Source: Halobacteriales archaeon QS_3_64_16 (GTDB lineage Archaea; Halobacteriota; Halobacteria; Halobacteriales; Halococcaceae). Taken from it: a stretch of DNA of 61,163 nucleotides. Below the pieces are notes generated by a model. It did no database searches, was not told where the DNA came from, and saw nothing but the letters and a program-made list of their open reading frames with translations. The stretch lies in contig PXRJ01000024.1 of assembly GCA_003021705.1 (NCBI GenBank), positions 1 through 61,163 on the forward strand. Reading direction: 5' to 3'. Of the stretch, positions 35,968 through 44,518 are shown piece after piece. The position numbers were made by a program, and so were the translations under genes. Positions within the stretch are counted from its first letter, which is position 1, and each line of letters opens with the position of its first letter.

Positions 35968-37068
35968 TTAGGCTGTCGGGAACCGAAGCGAGAAGCGTGC
36001 TCCACTCGGTTCGTTGTCGGTAACACCGACCTCACCGCCGTAGCGTTCCACGATCGATCGGACGAGAAAGAGGCCCATCCCCGCGCCGCCGCCCGGTCCG
36101 TACTCGGCCATCTCGAAGGCCGATTTCCCGAGCGTCTCGGGAACGCCCGGCCCGTCGTCGGCGACGATCACCGTCGTCCACTCCTCGCCGGTCTCGACCG
36201 TTACGGTCACCAGCGGGCTATCGGTATCGGCGTGGGTAACCGCGTTCTCCATACCCCACCGAGTGCGTCCTCTAATAGATGATCGGCCACGACCGCGGCG
36301 TCCTCGGGCAACCCTCGAGCCTCGAAAGTCCCCTTCGAGTAGGATTCGCTCCCCGGTCGAGTTGGGTTTCGAGGAGGGCGACCAGATTCATCGTTTCGAG
36401 AGCGTCCGCGTCCTGGAGCGCTTCGGCGACCCGGCGGATATCCGTCACCGTGTCGGCGGTCTCGGCGGCTTGCCGCGCGATCAGCTCGCGGTGGGTCTCG
36501 CCGTCGGTATCGGTGTGGTCATCGAGACCTTCGGCGTGAGCGCCGATAACGTTGAGCGCGTTGAGCAGGTAGTGGCGCAGCGCCCGATCGAGCACCGCGA
36601 GGGTCCCGCGCTGGCGCTCGGCGTGTTCACGGCGGGCCTTCGCCCGCGTCGCTTCCTCGGTAGTCCGGCACGCCCGGACGCTATACCAGCCGACGACGAC
36701 GCCGAACAGACCGCCGGTCGCGACGTTCGTCAGCAGGGAGTACGGCGTCGAGATTGCCGCCGGATCGAGTAGCTCCATCGTGAAGTACCACAGCCCGATC
36801 GCCGTGTTCGTCGTGATACCGAGGAGAAACCACTGAAGGACCGTTCGCGCGTGTGAGGGCTCGGGGCGGCCCGTCGCGAATCGATAGCCCAGATAACAGA
36901 CAGCGAGGGTCACTCCCCGGGCAGGAGGAAGGTAAGAACGCTCGCGATCGAGCGGGTCTCGGTCGTGAGCGCGAGCCATATCACCCCACAGAACATCGCC
37001 GCCGCACTCGCCGGGACGACCCACTGGAGCGCCCGCCGACCCGGGATCGCTGGCCACGACGCGTTCAC
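35968..37068 (-). pseudogene. Membrane sensor histidine kinase broken by three frame changes
   Basis: The pieces join into one kinase. A GTG at 37068 opens VNASWPAIPGRRALQWVVPA and membrane helices (SAAAMFCGVIWLALTT, SIASVLTFLLPG). At about 36915 the sense moves to the next frame as VTLAVCYLGYRFATG, followed by two more helices (LQWFLLGITTNTAIGLW, LLTNVATGGLFGVVVGW) and the phospho-acceptor region VLDRALRHYLLNALNVIGAH. Near 36335 it shifts into SYSKGTFEARGLPEDAAVVA, then DHLLEDALGGV. At 36255 it shifts again into MENAVTHADTDSP, then DDGPGVP and GPGGGAGMGLFLVRSIVERY, the ATP-binding domain. All three steps fit loss of a single base. The architecture, membrane sensor plus HisKA/HATPase, is a common haloarchaeal one. 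Ligand unknown. As sequenced it is not functional. Confidence 0.75.
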
Positions 37069-37195
37069 GATAGCCGGCGTTCGTTCCCGATTAGTACTTG
37101 TACATCGACCCGCCGATCGATGGCTGATCCGAACCTGAAACCCCTCCGCTACGATAGCGATCCCGGGTGTTCCGAACGGCGATCGACGCCGACAG

Positions 37196-37885
37196 TCACC
37201 ACTGGCGGCCGACGGTCTCGACGAGTCGAGAGAACGCCTCGCGCTCGCGCGGGCCACCACAGCGCTCGACGACGCGTTCGGAATAGGCGAGGCGATCGCA
37301 CAGCTCTTCGGTGTCGTAGGCCGGGACATCGAGCCGGGAGGCGGCGATCGTTGCCTCGATCACGGCACCGTGCCCACGGTCGATCGTCGGAACCCTTCTC
37401 TCGAGGACCTGTCGTTCCCGGGGGTGAAGCGCCCATTTGACCCACTGAGTTCCTCCTGACTCGCCCGCGTCGATCCTCTCTACGTCGACGCGAACCCAGG
37501 CCGCCGCCGCGTCAAGCACGGGGGACCGCTCCTCGTGGATCGAGAGCGCCGCCTCGGTGAAGACGACCGGATCACGAACGAACTGGACGTAGCCCTCGCC
37601 TTCCTCGCGGAAGTTGCGCCAGGTCCGGGTTCGACCCCAGGTACGGGCGGTCACTCTGGGAGGGCCGGGTTCGGCCGTCGCTCCGTCGCCATTGCCGTCC
37701 TCTTCGTTCTCGTTCTCGTCGTTGGCGAGCAAGCCAAGCGCCGCGCAGTTCCAGCGGTCGTTGGGCCCGAGCGTGGCGACGACCGACTCGGTGACTCCCC
37801 GGAGGCAGACCGGCCAGCCGACGCTTCCGTCCGCCTCGCCGCCGTCGATATCCGTCGACTCGGGATCACGATCGGCGTCGGTCAT
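37196..37885 (-). CDS. DUF447 domain protein (flavin-reductase-like fold)
   Basis: The start is the ATG at 37885 (MTDADRDPESTDIDGGEADG), which overlaps the upstream CitG-like stop. After an acidic leader come PVCLRGVTESVVATLGPNDR and WNCAALGLLANDE, and later AWVRVDVERIDAG. These fit DUF447, whose structure is a split-barrel FMN-binding fold related to flavin reductases. TARTWGRTRTWRNF and VRDPVVFTEAAL are also family-like. An acidic Asn/Glu/Asp insertion (about 55-75) is present. The C-terminus holds AVIEATIAASRLDVPAYDTE. It is the third gene of an operon with a TIM-barrel FMN protein and a CitG homologue. The reaction of this family is not known to me. Confidence 0.75.
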   Translation of the reverse strand: MTDADRDPESTDIDGGEADGSVGWPVCLRGVTESVVATLGPNDRWNCAALGLLANDENENEEDGNGDGATAEPGPPRVTARTWGRTRTWRNFREEGEGYVQFVRDPVVFTEAALSIHEERSPVLDAAAAWVRVDVERIDAGESGGTQWVKWALHPRERQVLERRVPTIDRGHGAVIEATIAASRLDVPAYDTEELCDRLAYSERVVERCGGPREREAFSRLVETVGRQW

Positions 37886-38778
37886 ATTTCGAGCCCGCGT
37901 TCCAGGGCGACGAACAGCCCAGCGGCGGTGATGTCGGCGGTCGTCCCGGGGTTGATCTCCCGCTCGATCAGTTCCTCGGCGAATTCCTCTACGCTCTCCT
38001 CGCCCGAAAGCACCGCCGCAGCACGGTCGGTGACCTCGTGGGCGGTCTCTACGTCGTGGTTGATCGCGACGAAGGTGTCGGGTTCGGCGGCGAGGGCTTC
38101 GAGGTAGGCCCGTGCGGCCCGCTCGGTGACCGATCCCTCCAGCGCTGCGAGGCGATCGGCGAGGCGAAAACTCCGCTCGAACCGGGCAACCCACTCGCGG
38201 GCGACCCCGTCGCGCTCGGCGCTCGATTCCATCACGTCCTGTAAGGTGAGATCGCGCTCGCGCAACGTTGGAATCGCCCGTTCCCCGCGGCGAACGTCGA
38301 GATCACCCCAGCCCTCCGGTGGGTCCGCAACTGCGACATCGACGTGCTCGAACGCCCGGTAAAAGTCGCTTGCGTCCTCGACCGTAGTCGAGGCGACGAC
38401 CGCCGCCACCCCACCCGACGTGAGGTCCTCGGCCGCGGCGGCCCGGACGAGCGGCGCGAGGAGGAGCAGCGCGCCGAAGTGGGTGTTCCCGCCGCGCTGG
38501 GTCGCCATCCCCCTGACCGCGCGCTCGAAGGCCTCGCCTACCGGCTCGCCCGCTTCGGCCATCGCTAGGCCTTCGCGCGCGCCGACTGCCCCCGCCAGGA
38601 AGTGCTCGAAACGCAGGTCAGGATACTCGTGCTCGCGATCGACGTTGCCCGGTTTCGGCGTGCCCGCGACTTCGAGCAACAGGGCGAGCTGGGCGTTCTC
38701 GGCGGGCGTTCTGGACGTGTCCCGATTCGTCCGATCGGGAAACTCGCTCGGCTCGGCAGGCTCGCTCGAGTCGGTCAT
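37882..38778 (-). CDS. Triphosphoribosyl-dephospho-CoA synthase family protein (CitG-like)
   Basis: CitG/MdcB proteins transfer a triphosphoribosyl group to dephospho-CoA for the prosthetic group of citrate or malonate lyases. Archaeal members lack those lyases and probably act in another pathway. The hallmark LLLEVAGTPKPGNVDREHEY (residues about 34-53) and the nucleotide-binding RGMATQRGGNTHFGALLLLA are present. The C-terminal INPGTTADITAAGLFVALE is the second conserved block. The 298-residue length is normal. It overlaps the downstream DUF447 gene and the upstream FMN barrel gene by four bases each. No citrate lyase gene lies in the window, so the name should be read as a family label only. 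Confidence 0.82.
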   Translation of the reverse strand: MTDSSEPAEPSEFPDRTNRDTSRTPAENAQLALLLEVAGTPKPGNVDREHEYPDLRFEHFLAGAVGAREGLAMAEAGEPVGEAFERAVRGMATQRGGNTHFGALLLLAPLVRAAAAEDLTSGGVAAVVASTTVEDASDFYRAFEHVDVAVADPPEGWGDLDVRRGERAIPTLRERDLTLQDVMESSAERDGVAREWVARFERSFRLADRLAALEGSVTERAARAYLEALAAEPDTFVAINHDVETAHEVTDRAAAVLSGEESVEEFAEELIEREINPGTTADITAAGLFVALERGLEI

Positions 38779-39626
38779 CCTCGGGGCTCGGCCCCCGCGT
38801 CACGTTCGGCTACGCCACCACCGGCGTCGAGCCCCTTGGCGTCGGGTTCGGTTCCCCGTACTCGATCGCCATTCTCGACAGAAGCGTCTCGTCCGTCGAA
38901 CCAGGCGTCCGTCGTCTCCCGAACGTCTTCGAGAACCGCCGGCCGGTCGCTCGCCCGCCCGACGCTCACGGCATCCGCCCCATAGGCGAGGTACTCTTCG
39001 GTGCTCGCCCGGTCTCTGACCTCGTTGTTCGCGATCACGAACAGCTCCGACGTTTCGGCCACCTCGGCGATCGCTTCCTCCGAATCCATCGCGTCGACGT
39101 GGATTGCGTCCGCACCCGCGGCCTCGATCCAGCCCGCGAGCGCCCCGAGATCGACGCCTGGGACTTCCGCACGGACTTTTACTGAAACGTTCGCGCCGGT
39201 CGCCGCGACGGCCTCTACTTGTTCACAGAGGCGGTGGGCGTCCCGGAGCAGCGTCTCGCCGACGCCGGCCGCACAGAGTTCGGGCTGGCGACAGTGGGCG
39301 TTTAGCTCACAGATCGCGCCGTGGTTCGCACAGATTGCCCCCACTTTCCGTAAGGGATGGCGTTTCGCGCTGCGGACGTTGATTCCTGGAGTGAGCGACG
39401 CATCCTCCAGTTTTCCCAGTTCTCGACCGACGAACCGGAGGGGATCAGTAGGCAAAAACTCCTCGCGGTCGCGTGCCTCGGCCATCCGGCGAGCCGCCCG
39501 GCGAGTACCCGCACAGAGCGCGATCCCGCCGAGAAAGGCAGCGCCAGCGTGGTCCTCGACCGCTCGAGCCCACTCGGCGTTGGCGGCCCCACTGAGGCTC
39601 GCGAGCGCCACGCGTGGTTCGAACAT
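38775..39626 (-). CDS. FMN-dependent TIM-barrel protein (tRNA-dihydrouridine synthase-like)
   Basis: A 283-residue barrel starts MFEPRVALASLSGAANAEWA. It has the archaeal dihydrouridine-synthase-like features: ICELNAHCRQPELCAAGVGE (the position of the catalytic cysteine loop, here H-C-R), SVKVRAEVPGVDLGALA and the phosphate-binding end VIANNEVRDRASTEEYLAYG followed by GADAVSVGRA. This group branches apart from true DusA/B/C and lacks their C-terminal RNA-binding helical domain; the last 50 residues are an acidic tail. It leads an operon with CitG-like and DUF447 genes, so a cofactor-related role is as likely as tRNA modification. Family level secure, substrate not. Confidence 0.75.
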   Translation of the reverse strand: MFEPRVALASLSGAANAEWARAVEDHAGAAFLGGIALCAGTRRAARRMAEARDREEFLPTDPLRFVGRELGKLEDASLTPGINVRSAKRHPLRKVGAICANHGAICELNAHCRQPELCAAGVGETLLRDAHRLCEQVEAVAATGANVSVKVRAEVPGVDLGALAGWIEAAGADAIHVDAMDSEEAIAEVAETSELFVIANNEVRDRASTEEYLAYGADAVSVGRASDRPAVLEDVRETTDAWFDGRDASVENGDRVRGTEPDAKGLDAGGGVAERDAGAEPRG

Positions 39627-39803
39627 ATCCTGACCAGGGTATCCACGAACAAATCTCTCTCGTCCGGCCTGTGGGTGCCGGAACTTCTAGGCGGCCCACA
39701 GTGGGGGCGGAGGAGCGACCGACACAGGCCGCCCACGAGCATCCACCAGTGGGTTACGGACGAACCGACACAATGAGGTAGGCGCTGGCCGGACTCCCGG
39801 CAA

Positions 39804-41663
39804 ATGTTCGAGAAGGTCTTAGTCGCGAACCGAGGGGAGATCGCGGTGCGGGTGATGCGTGCCTGTGAGGAACTCGGGATCGAAACTGTAGGGGTCTACT
39901 CCGAGGCCGACAGCGACGCCGGCCACGTCCGGTATGCCGACGAAGCCTATAATGTCGGGCCGGCACGGGCCGCCGACTCGTATCTCGACGGCGCAGCGAT
40001 CGTCGATGCCGGCGAGCGCGCCGGCGCGGAGGCGGTCCACCCGGGCTATGGCTTCCTCGCGGAGAACGCCGACTTCGCCGCCCGCGTCGAGGATAGTTCA
40101 CTCACCTGGATCGGCCCGACGAGTGACTCGATGCGCCTGTTGGGCGAGAAGACCAGCGCCCGCCGGGAGATGGACGCGGCCGGCGTGCCGACCGTTCCTG
40201 GTACTACTGATCCGGTCGATTCCGCCGAGGAAATAGAGACCTTCGCGGAGGAGCACGGCTACCCGATCGCGATCAAAGCCGAGGGTGGCGGTGGCGGCCG
40301 CGGAATGAAAGTCGTCGAGAACACCGAGGAGGCCGACGACCAGTTAGAAAGCGCGAAACGGGAGGGGGAGGCATACTTCGACAACGATTCGGTCTACCTG
40401 GAGAAATACCTCGAGGCCCCCCGACACATCGAGGTCCAGATCGTCGCCGATTCTGAGGGCAACGTCCGGCACGTCGGCGAGCGCGATTGCTCGCTCCAGC
40501 GTCGCCACCAGAAGGTCATCGAGGAGGCCCCGAGCCCGGCGCTCTCCGAGGACCTCCGAGAGGAGATCCGCGCGGCCGCCCGCAAAGGCGTCGACGCGGC
40601 CGATTACACCAACGCGGGGACCGTCGAGTTCCTCGTCGAGGAGGGGAACTTCTACTTCTTAGAGGTCAATACAAGGATCCAGGTCGAACACACCGTCAGC
40701 GAGGCACTGACGGGCATCGACATCGTGAAAGAACAACTGCGGGTCGCCGCGGGTAAAGCGGTGAGCTTCGCCCAGGAGGACGTCTCGCTCGACGGTCACG
40801 CAATGGAGTTCCGAATCAACGCCGAGAACGCAGCAAACGACTTCGCACCGGCGACAGGCACCCTGAATACCTATGACCCGCCCGGCGGGATCGGGGTGCG
40901 GATCGACGACGCGCTCCGCCAGGGCGACATCGTAGGAGGGGATTACGACTCCATGATCGCGAAGCTGATCGTGAAGGGCCAGGATCGGGACGAGTGTATC
41001 GCCCGCAGCGAGCGCGCGCTCGGCGAGTACGGGATCGAGGGGCTGGTCACGATCATTCCCTTCCACCGGCTGATGCTCACCGACGAGCAATTCACAGCCG
41101 GCGAGCACACCACGAACTACCTCGACGAGGAGTTAGATCCCGAGCGGATCGTCGAAGCACAAGAGCGGTGGGGACCAGCCGAGTCCGCTGGCCAAGAGGG
41201 CGACGACGAGGAAGAAGAGAGCGTCGAACGGGAGTTCATCGTCGAGGTAAACGGCAAGCGCTTCGAGGTGAACTTGGAGGAGCGTGGCGCGCCGGCCGTC
41301 GAGCGCGCTAGCGGAGCCGGCGGTGGCGGCGGTCAGTCGGGATCGGGTGGCCGGTCGCGTTCGGATCGGGGCGGCGGTGGCGGTGGCGGTAGTAGCGGGG
41401 GCGGCGGTGAGGGCGACAGCGGCGAGGACGGGACGAGCGTGAGCGCCGAGGGCGACCAGGTCACGGCGGACATGCAGGGGACGATCCTCTCGGTGGACGT
41501 CGAAGCGGGCCAGGAAGTGTCTGCGGACGATACGCTCTGTGTGCTCGAAGCGATGAAGATGGAAAACGACGTGGTCGCCTCCTTCGGGGGCACCGTCGCG
41601 GAGGTCGCGGTCGCGGAGGGCGATAGCGTGAACATGGGCGACGTGCTCGTCGTCCTCGAGTAG
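39804..41663 (+). CDS. accC: Biotin carboxylase fused to biotin carboxyl carrier protein (acetyl/propionyl-CoA carboxylase alpha)
   Basis: This subunit carboxylates biotin with ATP and bicarbonate and carries the biotin to a carboxyltransferase. Residues 1-445 are the biotin carboxylase: [34 protein letters not shown], the ATP-grasp Gly-rich loop [13 protein letters not shown], and [17 protein letters not shown]. Residues about 475-500 are a short beta segment ([20 protein letters not shown]). Then comes a flexible linker of about 45 residues, almost all Gly, Ser and Asp. The biotinyl domain has [11 protein letters not shown] with biotin lysine K585. The carboxyltransferase is not in the window. 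In haloarchaea this complex usually serves propionyl-CoA metabolism. Confidence 0.92.
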   Translation: MFEKVLVANRGEIAVRVMRACEELGIETVGVYSEADSDAGHVRYADEAYNVGPARAADSYLDGAAIVDAGERAGAEAVHPGYGFLAENADFAARVEDSSLTWIGPTSDSMRLLGEKTSARREMDAAGVPTVPGTTDPVDSAEEIETFAEEHGYPIAIKAEGGGGGRGMKVVENTEEADDQLESAKREGEAYFDNDSVYLEKYLEAPRHIEVQIVADSEGNVRHVGERDCSLQRRHQKVIEEAPSPALSEDLREEIRAAARKGVDAADYTNAGTVEFLVEEGNFYFLEVNTRIQVEHTVSEALTGIDIVKEQLRVAAGKAVSFAQEDVSLDGHAMEFRINAENAANDFAPATGTLNTYDPPGGIGVRIDDALRQGDIVGGDYDSMIAKLIVKGQDRDECIARSERALGEYGIEGLVTIIPFHRLMLTDEQFTAGEHTTNYLDEELDPERIVEAQERWGPAESAGQEGDDEEEESVEREFIVEVNGKRFEVNLEERGAPAVERASGAGGGGGQSGSGGRSRSDRGGGGGGGSSGGGGEGDSGEDGTSVSAEGDQVTADMQGTILSVDVEAGQEVSADDTLCVLEAMKMENDVVASFGGTVAEVAVAEGDSVNMGDVLVVLE

Positions 41664-41765
41664 CGCAGTAGTACTCGCGGTCGATCGTCGGGAAGTCGTC
41701 GTGCAGTCTGGTACGTCGCCCGCGGAGGTGAACATCTAACACCGAGCCGGCTCGAAGAGGGGAGG

Positions 41766-42713
41766 ATGACCTACCGAGTCGTACTTAGCGACCAGAAGAC
41801 GATCGACGTCGAGACTGGACTCGAGGTCCAAACTCCCTCGCCCCGAACACCCGAGGCGGTACTCGACGCCCTGGAGGGTGCTGATGGACTGATCGTCGAT
41901 GCGGCGACGCCGGTCACCGCCGAAGTCCTCGAACGTGCCGCGAGCCTCCGGGTGATCGGGCGTGCCGGCATCGGCGTGGACAACGTAGACGTCGTCGCCG
42001 CGGCCGCGAACGACGTGGTAGTTCTCAACGTTCCCGACTACGCGATCGAGGAGGTCTCGACGCACGCCCTGGCCCTGCTGCTTGCCTGCGTGCGGAAGGT
42101 GCCACTCTACGATAGAGAAGTCAAAAACGGGCACTGGAGCTGGGAGGACGGCCGCCCGCTTCACCGGCTCCAGGGGAAGACGGTCGGCTTGCTCGCTTAT
42201 GGAGCGATCGCCCGCCGGTTCGCCGAGAAGCTCGCGGGCTTCGGCGTAGAGGTGATCGCTCACGATCCCTACGTGTCGAGCGAGGCAATGGCTGACGCCG
42301 GCATCGAAAAGGTCGATCGCGAGACACTGCTCGAAACCTCGGACGTTCTCTCCGTTCATGCACCGCTGACCGACGAGACCGAGAATAGCCTCGACGCCGA
42401 GGCCTTCGGTACCATGCCCGAGGACGCCATCGTCGTCAATACGGCTCGGGGCGGGGTGATCGATAGCGACGCGCTCGAGGAGGCGCTCTCCAGTGGTGCC
42501 ATCGCTGCCGCGGGGCTGGACGTCTTCGATCCCGAACCGCCCGAGGATTCTCCACTGCTCGATCGGGAGAACGTCGTGCTGACGCCACACACTGCGTGGT
42601 ACTCCGAGGAATCCCGGCGGGAACTCAGCCGGAGTATCGCCGGGGACGTGCTCCGCGTGTTGAACGGCGAGGAACCGAACTCGCCGGTCGATCCCGACTC
42701 GGGCTGGTTCTGA
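41766..42713 (+). CDS. D-2-hydroxyacid dehydrogenase, CtBP-like subgroup
   Basis: A 315-residue NAD-dependent 2-hydroxyacid dehydrogenase. The substrate/active-site arginine lies in VVNTARGGVIDSDAL, the glutamate in FDPEPPEDSPLL and the histidine in VLTPHTAWYSEESR, so the catalytic set is complete. VIGRAGIGVDNVDV is the conserved N-domain block. The dinucleotide motif is odd: VGLLAYGAIAR (residues 140-150) stands where GxGxxG is expected, and only the middle glycine is retained. HTAWYSEESRREL is typical of the CtBP-like branch. It could act on phosphoglycerate or another hydroxyacid. It lies alone between accC and the convergent Gfo/Idh gene. Confidence 0.83.
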   Translation: MTYRVVLSDQKTIDVETGLEVQTPSPRTPEAVLDALEGADGLIVDAATPVTAEVLERAASLRVIGRAGIGVDNVDVVAAAANDVVVLNVPDYAIEEVSTHALALLLACVRKVPLYDREVKNGHWSWEDGRPLHRLQGKTVGLLAYGAIARRFAEKLAGFGVEVIAHDPYVSSEAMADAGIEKVDRETLLETSDVLSVHAPLTDETENSLDAEAFGTMPEDAIVVNTARGGVIDSDALEEALSSGAIAAAGLDVFDPEPPEDSPLLDRENVVLTPHTAWYSEESRRELSRSIAGDVLRVLNGEEPNSPVDPDSGWF

Positions 42714-42822
42714 GGAACCGACCGAGACCGAACGGACGCCAGCCGGCGACGCGAGCGATCCGGTCCTCCGGGGGTCGGTGCGGGAGATACGAGAGGAAGA
42801 TGGATAGGACGTATCGAGCCGA

Positions 42823-43848
42823 TCAGGCGAGATCGACGTCGACCCAACTACCCGATCGGGCGGACTCGTAGGCGGCCTCGGTGACGGCGGTCACGCGCAG
42901 GGCGTCCTCGACAGTCGCGGGCGGTTCGGTGCTCTCACTGATCGCCTCGATGAACGCATCCGCTTTCGATTGCTGGTCGTCGCGGTCGATATACGGAGTG
43001 TGATCGGTGCTATCCGCCGAAATCTCGGTGAGGGTCCGGGGCTCCCACTCACGGCCCTCGAGGTAGATCGCGCCTTCCTCGTCCCAGATATGGACGTGCT
43101 CGCGGACACACGGGGCGTCGGAGAAGACCGAGACGTCGGCGGTCGCGCCCTCGGCGAAACGGATCAATACGTTCGCGCGCTCGTCGACTCGATTCTCGTC
43201 GTCGGCGAAGTCCATGTCCGCAGAGACGCGCTCGGGGGTCAGATCGGTCGTCCAGAGCACTGCGTCGAGTAGGTGGCTCCCGGTATCGTAGAGGTTCCCG
43301 CCGCCCGAGAGGTCGGGATCAGTCCTCCAAGAGTCCTCGAAGCGGGGAATCCAGTTCTGGGTGATCGAGGCGGTGATCGACTGTACTTCGGGACCGGACT
43401 CGCCCTGCCAGCGCTCGCGAGCGCGGATAAAGGCCGGGTTGAGGTGGCGCTGGTAGCCGATCATCACCGTTCGATCGCTATCCTTCGCTCGTCGGCGGAC
43501 CTCCCGGGCGTCCTCCAGGTCGACGGTCAGGGGCTTGTCACAGAAAACGTGCAGATCACGATCGAGACCGGCGAGGATCTGTGCGTAATGGAAAGCGTGT
43601 GGCGAGCCCACGACGATCGCGTCGAGACCTGCGCTCTCGTTCTCCAGCATCGCTTCGTGGCCGGCGTACCGCGCGTCCACGGGGATGGCATACCGCTCGG
43701 CGGACTCGTCTCTGGCGTCCTCGTCCGGGTCACACAGGGCCTCGACGCTCGCTCGTGGATGGGGGTGGAACTGGCGTCCAAGAACGTTCCCGATGAATCC
43801 CGTGCCGATTAGCCCCACTCGGAGCGGATCGCTACGCGATGGGGTCAC
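42823..43848 (-). CDS. Gfo/Idh/MocA family oxidoreductase
   Basis: I start at the GTG of base 43848 (VTPSRSDPLRVGLIGTGFIG), because the frame before it is not conserved-looking. The N-terminal Rossmann domain has GLIGTGFIGNVLGR, ALCDPDEDAR and the family lysine motif HVFCDKPLTVDLEDA. The C-terminal alpha/beta domain has GGGNLYDTGSHLLDAVLW with the catalytic-type Asp/His pair, and TADVSVFSDAP. At 341 residues it is normal for the family, which uses NAD(P) to oxidise sugars, inositols and their derivatives. The actual substrate cannot be told. It is monocistronic and converges with the dehydrogenase gene at 41766. Confidence 0.85.
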   Translation of the reverse strand: MTPSRSDPLRVGLIGTGFIGNVLGRQFHPHPRASVEALCDPDEDARDESAERYAIPVDARYAGHEAMLENESAGLDAIVVGSPHAFHYAQILAGLDRDLHVFCDKPLTVDLEDAREVRRRAKDSDRTVMIGYQRHLNPAFIRARERWQGESGPEVQSITASITQNWIPRFEDSWRTDPDLSGGGNLYDTGSHLLDAVLWTTDLTPERVSADMDFADDENRVDERANVLIRFAEGATADVSVFSDAPCVREHVHIWDEEGAIYLEGREWEPRTLTEISADSTDHTPYIDRDDQQSKADAFIEAISESTEPPATVEDALRVTAVTEAAYESARSGSWVDVDLA

Positions 43849-44091
43849 ACTCCCGCCCCGGTAGTGTCGTGTGCGCGTCGCTTCCCCTGCTTCGCTTCCT
43901 TCTCCCGCGTTCCTCTCTCCCCGCCGATCCGATACTCGTTCGTTCGCACAGCTCCGTTTGCGTGAGGGCGCGCATGAACGTTCCGTACCCCACACGAGAT
44001 CCGGTCAGGGTGTCTTCGGCGATCGTCGGATAGAAGGGGAGTAACGAGCGGGAAAGGCGTCTCTGCCCGAACTCCTTGCCATATAGCGTAA

Positions 44092-44100
44092 ATTTTAATA
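44092..44100 (+). promoter_or_regulatory. Strong AT-rich promoter of the receiver-HEAT-glycosyltransferase operon
   Basis: ATTTTAATA is centred about 36 bases before the ATG at 44132. The whole stretch 44080-44131 is AT-rich (AAATATAGTATACGGATATG follows), in sharp contrast to the GC-rich surroundings. Transcription from this TATA would begin only a few bases before the start codon. The palindrome GTATAC at 44122-44127 sits over the probable start site and could be an operator. Confidence 0.55.
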
Positions 44101-44131
44101 TCTCTTAGATACGTAAATATAGTATACGGAT

Positions 44132-44512
44132 ATGTCTGACTCCCTAGAGGCACACGTTCTGCTCGCTGACGATCAGCCCGAAGTCAGGCAGATGTTAGAA
44201 GCCAAGTTCCGCCGGGAGGGCTACCGGATCACCACGGTCGAGGACGGCGCGGAGTGTCTCGACGTCCTGACCGACGAGGAAAGGGAGCTGCCGGATCTCG
44301 TCATCTTGGACGTCATGATGCCCCGGATGGACGGTTTCCGGGCTCTCGATGAGATCAGGGAGACCCATGGTCTCTCGATGCCGGCCATCATGCTCACCGC
44401 CCGGGGACAGGAGGAGGACACGGTCCGGGCCTTGGATGCTGGCGCGACCGACTACGTCACGAAGCCGTTCAGCCCGAACGAACTCCTCGCTCGCATCGCC
44501 CGGCACCTCTGA
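44132..44512 (+). CDS. Stand-alone response-regulator receiver domain
   Basis: This 126-residue CheY-type receiver has no output domain. Acidic pair D13/D14 (LLADDQPEV), phosphoacceptor D60 (LVILDVMMPRMDG), T89 (MLTARG) and K111 (VTKPFSPNELLARI) are all present, so it should be phosphorylated by a histidine kinase. It is the first gene of an operon with a HEAT-repeat protein 6 bases downstream and a membrane glycosyltransferase. It probably signals by binding the HEAT protein or the glycosyltransferase, since it cannot bind DNA itself. No kinase lies in the operon. Confidence 0.9.
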   Translation: MSDSLEAHVLLADDQPEVRQMLEAKFRREGYRITTVEDGAECLDVLTDEERELPDLVILDVMMPRMDGFRALDEIRETHGLSMPAIMLTARGQEEDTVRALDAGATDYVTKPFSPNELLARIARHL

Positions 44513-44518
44513 GTCAAC

